Below, piece after piece: positions 20,586 to 29,254 of a stretch of DNA of 51,336 nt. The stretch's first letter is position 1. Every line of letters starts with the position of its first letter. This stretch comes from Parietichytrium sp. I65-24A (Eukaryota > Sar > Bigyra > Thraustochytrida > Thraustochytriidae), in NCBI GenBank assembly GCA_012862575.1, contig BLSF01000122.1, forward strand, positions 1 to 51,336. Direction: 5' to 3'. The position numbers were made by a program, and so were the translations under genes. Under the pieces are notes generated by a model. The model searched no databases, was not told the origin of the DNA, and was given only the letters and a program-made list of their open reading frames with translations.

Positions 20586-21780
20586 AGTACTTTGCTAGTT
20601 GTGAGTGGTGTCTATCCGATCTCTTCGAAACCATCATGATTTTTTTAACTCCTTTTTTTGGAACTGTGCGTTCTCAGCGTACTCGAGGAACTCGTTCTCT
20701 TCATTCCTTTGCCACTGAAAAACGGCGGATCATGATTGCCTCGATGAATGATGAGCAGACGGGACACGGAACTGCAAAATTCAAGTAAAATGTAACAATA
20801 ATACCGCAGAATCTATGCATCATGACTTGGATCTGATGCTTGGAACGCCTCAGAGTGGAACGTCTCATACAAAAGCGGTTTTACTATTAGTCACCCTCCC
20901 GTTCATAGGCGTACTGTTTCACATAACGTCTTCCATAACAATGCCTCGATAATGACAGTTATGCTGGGGGTATACCGCTTTGACGAACCTTCTGCCTATT
21001 CGCGAGCGCTCTCTTAATCGAGAACTATTCTTTAGTTCTCTCATTGGTTCCAGTATGTTTCAGTAGTGGTCCAGTAGCAGGCTCTTAAAAATTTAGTTCA
21101 GTGGGTGTAAAGCTGGGTATAAAGTTGGTACCGGTACCAGTACCGGTAATTAATACCTGTGTACTTTCCGGTTAGCTGGAGTAGCGACTACTAATCTTAG
21201 GCATTATTACAGCTCCACTAGCTATAGTACTACTGTACATTCACATGGACAAAATTGACAGTGAAAATAAAAAGCTCATTTCACTATGTCTCCATTTAAT
21301 GATCTTCTTAAGACCAAGGTCCACAGAGGCTCCTACTCCCCTCCCTCCCAACCAGCCCTAACGCAGCGCTAGCGCCAACTCGAACGATATACTATTACAT
21401 CCTTTAGATATCCCGTACCAATCAGCGAAACAAAGTAAACTCTAACAGAGGCTTATCTCCGACGAAATTACATCACACACGTCACTCGGCAAGACCATTA
21501 TCGAGCAAACTACTCCAAACCCTAGTTGGGTTCTGTCTCACTGGGAGGAGTGTCCTCGCGTACCCTCGCATACTGTCGCGCATTACCACTGAGTCCTACC
21601 GCGCCCTACTGCTTCCTAGCGCTTACTGGCTACGAAAAGTACGTCGCTCTGGCAGACTCTGGAAGTGCTTTTTTGTTTGGGCGAGCAAGGAGGATAAGGA
21701 AGAGAGGATAAGAACGAAGGAAAGAAGGAAAGAAGGACATAAGGACATAAGGAAGGAAAGAAGGAAGGAAATAAGGAAAG
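20586..21780. other. Intergenic region upstream of the NRPS-like reductase
   Basis: AT-rich and without a credible open frame. It contains a GTACC/GGTAC palindromic cluster (about 21127-21149). The last 90 bp (21690-21780) are an almost pure purine tract of GGAAGGAAAGAA type running directly into the ATG, likely 5' UTR. Confidence 0.55.
21690..21780 (+). repeat. Polypurine (GGAAAGAA) tract abutting the reductase start codon
   Basis: Nearly continuous A/G run with GGAAGGAAAG and AGGACATA units, ending immediately at the ATG at 21781. It is probably transcribed leader. It could be length-variable between strains. Confidence 0.7.
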
Positions 21781-24700
21781 ATGGAGGAGTCCAAGTGCCT
21801 CCACCAGCTGTTCAGGGAACAGGCGAAGCGTACGCCGGATAATGTAGCGCTTCTGAGCAAGAGCGGTAAGATTTCGTACAAGGATCTGGATGTGGCCACG
21901 GATAAGTTGGCGGCGATGCTGCTGCGCAAGGGCGTGAAGAAGAACCACTCGGTGGGGATCCTCATGGAGCGCTGCAATGAGTACGCGCTGGCGTACATTG
22001 GAATCCACAAGGCTGGTGCCGGGTACGCTGTGCTGGATGTGGCGTATCCCGAGGGACTCCTGCATGATGCCGTGGCCACGAGCAAGCCAACCGTAGTGAT
22101 TTGCAAGCGAGCGCATGTCGCGAGGCTCCCAAAGGACCAGTCAGTCATTCTGCTGGACTCGTGGGATTCCCTCAGCGAGCTCACTGCGGAGGACAGCGAG
22201 GCTCTTGCGAAAGTGGACTACTCTGACCTGGACTCGCTGTGCTACATCGTCTTCTCGTCGGGATCCACGGGCAAACCGAAGGCGATCGCCTGTCCTCACC
22301 GAGGCGCGGTGTTCTCGTACCAGTGGCGCTTCGAAAACGTTCCCTATGACTCGTCAGTGACTGAAGTGGAGGCCTGTAACGTTTTCTTTGTGTGGGAGAT
22401 GCTCCGGCCGCTGCTCCGCGGACAAACCATGTGCGTGATTCCCGACGATGTGATCTACGATCCAGCTGTCTTGACTGAGTTCATTCGGGACATGAAGGTG
22501 ACGCGCATGCTTTTCACCCCGAGCTTGCTGGAAGCGGTCTTGGACTGCCGCGTTTTGGAGGAGAAGGAGCTTATCGCCCGCCTGGAGTCCCTCAAGGCTA
22601 TTGTGCTTTGTGGTGAAGTCGTCACTGTGGCACTCCAGGAGCGCACCAAGAAATATCTTCCAAAGACGAAGATCTGGAATCTCTATTCCGTTAGCGAGTG
22701 CCACGATGTGGCCGCCCTGGACTTGACCAATGGCAATTATGGATCGCGCAAGTACTGCCCCGTAGGGAAATTATTTGTTGGTGTCGAAGCCCATGTACTT
22801 GATGAGTCTCTCAGCGTCAAAGCTGTCGGCGAGGAAGGCGAGTTGTACGTTGCGGGTCCGACTCTAGCGCTTGAGTATGTTGGCCAGCCAGAACTCACCA
22901 GCGAACGGTTTCCGACAATAAACGGTAAACGTATGTACAAGACTGGGGATAGGGCACGGGTGCTCCCGAATCGCGAGCTCGAGATTCTGGGTCGATGTGA
23001 CTCGATGGTGAAGATCAGGGGTTATTCCGTTGAGCTTCGTGCCATCGAGGCTGCCATCATGACATTGACCGACTTGGTATCCTCTTGCTGCGTCCTTGTG
23101 CAAGGAGAAGAGGGCGAGGACAAATTTGTCGTTGCGTACATTGTTCTCAAAGGCCAATCTGCGACTTGCAGAAAAGTGCGCATGGAGCTCAAGTCCAAGC
23201 TTCCGCATTACATGGTTCCTGCATACCTCGTGGAGTTGCCAGAGCTCCCAACTCACGAAGTGTCAGGCAAACTCAATAAGAAAGGTCTCCCCAAGGTCAA
23301 CGTCAAAACTGACAAGCCCGACAACAACCGCCAGCGAAGCTTTTCCACCGAGCTTGACATCACTCTTCCCCGCAACGATCTTGAGTGGGATCTTCACAGA
23401 ATCTGGTGCGAGGTGATGGGCCTCCAGCAGATTGACGTCGTTGCGGACTCGTTTTTCGACTGCGGGGGCCACTCTTTACTCGCCGCCAAGCTTGTACAGT
23501 CCATTAAATTGGAGACTGGGAAGGAGCTCAGCGTTGTGGACATTTTTAGCAACCCGACCATCGAGGCGTTGGCGGTCAGACTCGGCGGAGGAGTCTCTGC
23601 AGACGTGGCCCACAAAGGGGTTGACCTCAACACCGAAGTGGACGTCTTTGACGCGTCCAATGCTGTCAATGACATCGCAATGCGCGCATTCTGGCGCTCC
23701 ATGCACTATAATCAGCGCGCTCGTTCAGTGCTAGTGACTGGCGCCACGGGCTTTTTGGGTGGCTTTCTTCTCGGAGAGGTTCTGTCTCAGCCGGACTTTG
23801 ACGTGGTGTATTGCATCGTTAGGCCATCCGCTGATTCCGAAGACACTGGCCTCGACAGGGTGAAGAGGTCGCTGAAATCGAAAGGCCTTTGGAAAGATGA
23901 GTATGCCAGCCGACTGCATGTCTTCAAAGGTGACGCAGGCTTGCATCATTTGGGCCTCGAGGACGACGATTATGCAGCTCTCTCGACAGGTGTTGACCTT
24001 GTGATCCATTGTGCGGCAATGGTCAACCTGGTCTACCCTTACGAAGGCCTTCGCGCTGCAAATGTTCTTGCGACCCGCAACATGATTGAGTTTGCTTTGA
24101 TGGGCAAGGTCAAGCGCTTTGGATACGTCTCCACAAACGGCATCTTTCCTGATGGCTCCAAAGACTGCAAGGAGGACGCTGACATTAGCGGGTTTGCGGA
24201 TAAATTGCACTCCGGATACGCCCAATCCAAGTGGGTTGCTGAAGAGCTTGTTCGCCGGGCATCGGAGAAGGGCCTGCCAGTTACAATCTTCCGTCCAGGT
24301 AATATGGGTGGCGATGTAGGCACTGGTGGAGGAAATGGGTCTTGGAACTCGTCTGACTTCAACTATTTGCTTCTCACCGGATCCATTGAGCTTGGGGCGG
24401 CACCCGATGTCAAAAACTGGTTGATCGAGATGACGCCAGTCGACATCGCCGCGTCTGCAATGATCAAGGTTTTACAGGACAATGATTCCATCGGCGAGAC
24501 GTACCACGTCACCAATTGCAAAAATTGTTTGACATCGGACANGACTTCAACTATTTGCTTCTCACCGGATCCATTGAGCTTGGGGCGGCACCCGATGTCA
24601 AAAACTGGTTGATCGAGATGACGCCAGTCGACATCGCCGCGTCTGCAATGATCAAGGTTTTACAGGACAATGATTCCATCGGCGAGACGTACCACGTCAC

Positions 24701-25775
24701 CAATTGCAAAAATTGTTTGACATCGGACAAATACTTTGACTCGATTCGGAATGCGGGGTACTCTCTGGAAAAGTGCTCTTTTGACCAATGGAGGTCCAGA
24801 GTAGAGTCCTCCTCAAACCCAAGTTTGGCCAAGCTCCGCAATGCAATCATTGGGCTCACCGAGGACAGCCTGAAAAACATTTACACGTTCGACAATACTA
24901 AATTCGTGGCCAAATGCAAGTCCTATGGAATCGATCTCCCCCACGTCAGCACTACGATGATGCACGAGTTTGTCGAAGAGTGGCAGCGAAGTGGGGCAAT
25001 CAATCCTCCAGTTGTCTCCACCGCTCGATTGCTTGTAGGCCGAGTTGCGATCGTCTCGGGTGCGTCCTCCGGTATTGGCGAAGCAATCGCCCGAGCTCTG
25101 AGCGCCGCGGGAGCTTCGGTCGGAATTGGTGGGCGACGCTTGGAGCGTCTGGAGGAGATTGCCAAGGAGATATCGAGCAAAACCGGCGGCAAGGTTGTTG
25201 CATTTAAAATGGATGTGACAAAGCGCGAGGAGGTGAAGGCCTTCGTGCAGGATTGTGAGAACGCTCTTGGCCCTTGCGATATCTACATCAGCAACGCTGG
25301 GGTCATGCAGTACACATACATGAAGAACCTCAAAGAGGACCAATGGGCAATGGAAGTTGATGTGAACTGCAAGGGCTTACTTCACGGGATTGGCAGTGTG
25401 CTGGATGGCATGCTTTCCCGCGGCCGTGGCCACATTGTCGCTACGTCTTCGGACGCTGGTAGAAAAGTTTTCCCAGGTCTCTCCGTCTACAGTGGGACCA
25501 AGTTTTTCGTAGAGGCTGTATGCCAAGGACTGCGCTTGGAAACTGCCGACTCTGGTCTGCGTGTGACCACCATTCAACCAGGTGATTGCAAAACCGAGCT
25601 CTCCACGTCCACCATTGATCCAGAGGCTCGAGCTGCCTGTGCCCAGCCAAGCAACGCACGCGAATACTGGCTTGATCCTGAAGACGTGGCGCGAGCTGTC
25701 TTGTTTGCGGTGACGGCTCCTGGACATGTTGGCATCAACGAAGTTCTTGTCGAGCCAAGATCTGCTCCGGCATAA
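21781..25775 (+). CDS. NRPS-like carboxylate reductase, architecture A-T-R-SDR (candidate glycine betaine reductase); split by an assembly error
   Basis: As given, two frames appear (21781-24612 and from about 24516 to 25775). Removing one copy of the 188-bp unit (187-bp repeat plus N) joins them in frame into 1268 residues. Adenylation domain (about 5-500): P-loop SSGSTGKPK (159-167), TGDRARVLP, and catalytic Lys497 in VSGKLNKKG. Carrier domain: FFDCGGHSLL with phosphopantetheine Ser565. Thioester reductase (about 645-990): GATGFLGG NADPH motif (G654 on) and the Y813/K817 pair in GYAQSK. C-terminal short-chain reductase (about 1022-1268): SGASSGIGE (G1031, G1035, G1037), ISNAG, and Y1174/K1178 in YSGTK. 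The enzyme should activate an acid as the adenylate, load it as a thioester, reduce it to an aldehyde and then to an alcohol. Fungal ATRR, which turns glycine betaine into choline, has this domain order. The substrate here is inferred only. No condensation domain. Confidence 0.9.
24355..24729. repeat. Unmerged contig overlap: 187-bp direct repeat around a single N
   Basis: 24355-24541 and 24543-24729 are identical, separated only by the N at 24542. The duplicated piece encodes the end of the thioester reductase domain. The 188-bp offset shifts the frame by two. Collapsing it restores one continuous frame across the whole gene, so this is almost certainly an assembly artefact rather than a biological duplication. 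Confidence 0.95.
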
Positions 25776-26190
25776 CGTACTGAGCCACATATTTAAATAT
25801 ATATAAATGCTTTACATGAAACTCGCTTTACACTTGGGCTCTATATTTTCGGGGAGCCTTCTTGTGGTACGATGGTTCCGGGCTGCATTGCATGACTGTG
25901 CGGGCCGACTCCCAACCACACTCTCTAGTCTTCCGAATTGTATTTGCTGGACGTACGTGACGCGTTTCTTCCAAAAAAAAAGCGCTGTACACACGAAAAT
26001 ATGGAACTGTCTCTTTCAAAAGCTTTCTTAGATGTAGATGAACCATTTTGAAGACTTTTCCTGATTAGAAAAGATGAAAAAAAATCCTTCTGCTTTTCAA
26101 GATATGTATCGCTGTGGTTCCAATGCAGTTGAAAGCCAAAACTCGCTGTAGTAAAACGGCAAAGTAGAAAATGAAATGATCACCTGTTTA
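25776..26190. other. Convergent intergenic region
   Basis: 415 bp between convergent genes, AT-rich (ATATTTAAATATATATAAATG just after the reductase stop), presumably both 3' UTRs. No gene seen. Confidence 0.6.
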
Positions 26191-26862
26191 CTAAAGATTC
26201 GAACTGCACGAATGAGACATCAAGATCTCGCGAGCCTCGGTGATTGCGCATATGGAGAAATCCGCTTCAGGAATTCTATCTTTTTGACCGACCAAGCACG
26301 TGGTCCAACCTGCTTGCTTGGCGGCCATGATGTTGTAGGTCGAGTCATCCAATAATATGTACAGCGTTGGGTCCGGGATACCTACAATCTCCGTGGCGAG
26401 CTCGAAGGCTCTTTGGTCATGCTTGCTGTGATAGTGCACGGCTCTGCAGTCGATGATTCTGTCCCCAAACAAATCCGCGATCTTCAGTCTCTCCATGCAT
26501 CTCAAGGCGTGCTCCTTTGACGACGCTGTGAACGCCCACACCTGGTCATACATTCGCATCGCGGCTTGGACCATCTCTCGCAGGCCCGGCTCCGGCTCAA
26601 TGTCCTGCAGGTCCACGTCGTGCACTTTCCGTAGAAACTCCTCCACGCGGTCCGCCGGCAGCAGCTTCTTCTGCAGCAAGCCCCTCAACGTGGTGCCAAA
26701 CTCCTTGTACAACTCCACTGCCGTTCCTGGTTCCAGCCCCAGTTCAGCCTCGCAGAAATTCTCGATGGCTGCCGTGAGCCGCTCTTTCGTCGCGCCGCCG
26801 TTCTGGTACAGAGTGTCGTCCACGTCGAAGAGCACTGCTCGACGGCAGCCAACACTGGTCAT
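26191..26862 (-). CDS. HAD-superfamily phosphatase, pyrimidine 5'-nucleotidase (Sdt1/Phm8)-like
   Basis: 223 residues, one exon. The start is the ATG at 26862, just before the core; the frame is open further to a TTG at 26934. HAD motif I is LFDVDDTLY, with nucleophile and acid/base Asp near residues 12-14. It is followed by a helical cap (GGATKERLTAAIENF to about residue 85), motif II WAFTASSKEHA, a Lys-containing segment (SKHDQRAFELA) and motif IV YILLDDSTYNI. This arrangement, with a C1 cap and FDxDDTLY, is typical of yeast Sdt1/Phm8 and plant homologues that dephosphorylate nucleoside or sugar monophosphates in the cytosol. No targeting signal is evident. The exact substrate cannot be assigned from sequence. 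Confidence 0.8.
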   Translation of the reverse strand: MTSVGCRRAVLFDVDDTLYQNGGATKERLTAAIENFCEAELGLEPGTAVELYKEFGTTLRGLLQKKLLPADRVEEFLRKVHDVDLQDIEPEPGLREMVQAAMRMYDQVWAFTASSKEHALRCMERLKIADLFGDRIIDCRAVHYHSKHDQRAFELATEIVGIPDPTLYILLDDSTYNIMAAKQAGWTTCLVGQKDRIPEADFSICAITEAREILMSHSCSSNL

Positions 26863-28249
26863 TTTCCCGACCTCTTCACCACACGGCCGCCTGCTCTTTC
26901 TTCCCACACTTTCGCAAATACCGTCGTTCGACAAAGCTTTGACAAACTTTGATAGTGGCGTGCGTTCAAGTTCAAGTTGGGAAGGGTCTCGTCGGCTATT
27001 TGGGACGCGCGTTTCACTCGTCTTTGGGAAACTGTTTCCGCAATTTCACCGAGAGCTTCATGGCGCCACTAGCTACTACTAGTACCAGGCAGTAGTTACG
27101 AAGTTACGAAATCACTCCGTAGTGTTCCTTGGGGTACGGTATTGGTAGCATACAGGTGAGGGGTTAGGCCGTACTGGTAGGGTCGGGGAATTAATGGACA
27201 AGTGCTCAGTGATCTATTTGGGGATGAAGTAGACGTAAGTGACTTCAAAGAAAGCGCGGTTTAGCGGGTATTGGTACTCGGTTGCTCGGAGATCTTTTAT
27301 TGCTCTGCTATCGCGTTTGGTTTGTGATTTTATTTTTGGAGTGTTGTGCTGGAGAGGAGTGGTCTCGGATTCTTTTTTTTTTTCATGGTGCTCGTCTTCT
27401 ATGCTATGGTTTGCTTTCCTCCATCTGCCGCACGTCCACTTGCATCAATGTAGATTGCAGAATACGCTTCGAAAAACCAAGCTCCATTAATTATTAATTC
27501 TTAACTGTCAAATAAAATAAAAATTCACTTTTTCAAATGAAAACCAATGTTCTTGCACAGCCAGCCGGACATCGGTTCTTGACCAAAGAACCCAAACCTC
27601 TCAGGTTCCCCACCTCCACCACCTTTCCAACCCTAACCCAAACCCTACCGCTTCCTTTGTTCTTCCGCCAACACTCGCCCGAAACACCCCTCCCCTTCCT
27701 TTCCCCGTGTCTTGCGTCCTTCTAAGCACCCATTTGGGGGGTAGCGGGCGATTTATTCGCTGCCAGACCTCCACTTCTACGTCCCTTCTACCTTAAAGTC
27801 TAGCATCGAAAGTAAGGCGAGCGGGAGAGGAGAAGAAGGAGCGCTGAAGAGTACGCGCCGCGTACCCATCGGAGATTGGTAGGGCAGTACTTAGCGGGTA
27901 CTATCGACTGGTAGGAGCCTGCTTATTGAACATAGCCCAGGGGCCTAAAGGCGCTGAGCGTGAGGGAGGAAGGAAGGAAGTAAGGAAAGAAGATCTCGTT
28001 TGTTTCTGTGTGTCTGTGTGTCTGTGTTTCTGTGCGTCGAGCGAAACATTATCAGAACTTTGAACTTTGAACTTTGGGCGCAGATTTTGGTTCAGGTGTA
28101 GGCATACAGTTTGGACTAGAGATTATAGGTCTGTGCGAAGAGCGTGGACTTGCATCTCTGGTTTATCTGTATATCTGTTCTCGTCCATACAAGACACATT
28201 TTCTACTTCCTGAGTGGTTTGTTATCGCGGAGAAAGCATTTGGAGGAGG
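26863..28249. other. Intergenic region, 1.4 kb
   Basis: Divergent promoter region between the HAD gene (-) and the basic protein gene (+). It contains T-rich runs (27368-27382), a short CCCTAACCCAAACCCT stretch (about 27631-27646) too short to call a telomeric array, and a GGAAGGAAGTAAGGAAAG purine run (27969-27990). A 62-codon ATG frame at 27537 matches nothing I recognise. Confidence 0.5.
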
Positions 28250-28846
28250 ATGTTGGCCGCGTTGGGATCTCGAGGAGTTGGAGGCATGTTGGCGATGAAC
28301 ATGAGCAGAATGAGGCTTGCAGGCGTGGCTTCATGCGGCGCCGAAAGGGCAATGAGCACTGGCATTTTGCCCCCGGAAGGGCTCCCATTGAGGAAGTTGA
28401 CCAAGAAGTGGCGGACCAAGCTGCCCGGGCTCTTGGACGGATGGGACGGCAAGATGCCCCCGCCATCAGTGTCGGCGGACGAAGAGATCTTTTCAGTGCA
28501 GCAAAAGGTGTTTGGGTACAGGGACAAGTCCGACGTAAAGACGACGCGCAAAAAGTTTGAGAGATACTTTCGGCAGGCGGACGCAGTGGAGCGGTACATT
28601 CCAATATTACTTCCGGACCTGAAGCGTCAGGTGCGCACGGACATCAAATATCAGAAGAAAAAGCTGGCGGAGACCGGGGCAAACGCAGTTGAATTGGAGG
28701 ATATGAACTTTATGGAGGACATGTTCCGCTACACCACCAGCCAATTGTGGCGTAAGAAGCGCTTGCAGGCGCTGAAGAGAAGAGGCAAGGGCCCACCAAA
28801 GAAGGGGCAAGGCAAGCGTTCGGCCAAGGGTGGCAAGAAAAAGTAG
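28250..28846 (+). CDS. Small basic protein of unknown function, possibly mitochondrial
   Basis: 198 residues from the ATG at 28250; the frame is open back to a GTG at 28214. The first 35 residues (LAALGSRGVGGMLAMNMSRMRLAG) are rich in Arg, Ala, Met and Gly without acids until later, as expected of a mitochondrial presequence. The middle (about 50-165) is hydrophilic with a conserved-looking block (KKFERYFRQADAVERYIPIL, DLKRQVRTDIKYQKKKL). The C-terminus is strongly Lys/Arg/Gly rich (KGPPKKGQGKRSAKGGKKK), fitting RNA binding. A mitochondrial ribosomal protein or mitoribosome-associated factor is a reasonable guess, but I do not recognise the family. Confidence 0.65.
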   Translation: MLAALGSRGVGGMLAMNMSRMRLAGVASCGAERAMSTGILPPEGLPLRKLTKKWRTKLPGLLDGWDGKMPPPSVSADEEIFSVQQKVFGYRDKSDVKTTRKKFERYFRQADAVERYIPILLPDLKRQVRTDIKYQKKKLAETGANAVELEDMNFMEDMFRYTTSQLWRKKRLQALKRRGKGPPKKGQGKRSAKGGKKK

Positions 28847-29254
28847 TAGACTTTCTTCTCCTCTGGCCTTTGCAAAACAGTTTGAAAACCTTGTTATTAT
28901 GACAGAAATGCTCGTTCTTTCCCAACACACACACACACACCTTTTTTTTCTTCTCCTCTCCCTCTCTGTTGTTGAAGAGTTCGCCTCTTCTTGTCTTGCC
29001 TTCCGCTTGCCGTTGCTCCGATTTTTTAGATTGAATCTTGAACGTGAGCAAAACTCCAAAGTCTCGGTGCCCAAAAGGGACCGCGCAACCCGATGCTTTC
29101 TTGTGGGAGGAGGTGTGCCATATTTGCAGGGCGGTCAACAACACAATGTTTTTCAACCAAAGCGAATGCGAATAGAATATATAAAGAATATCAATGTTCA
29201 GTTATCACTCCAATTTTTATTAAAGTAGCAAAAAGAAGGCCGAACGCCATCATC
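28847..29254. other. Convergent intergenic region
   Basis: 408 bp between convergent genes, with a short CA run (28927-28939) and AT-rich DNA. Nothing gene-like. Confidence 0.6.

Noticed and set aside
24355-24729. True internal duplication within the reductase gene
   Set aside because: The repeat is perfect, flanks an N, breaks the frame, and its collapse restores the frame, so assembly error is far more likely.
27627-27650. CCCTAACCCAAACCCT telomere-like stretch
   Set aside because: Less than three imperfect units; consistent with chance in C-rich DNA.
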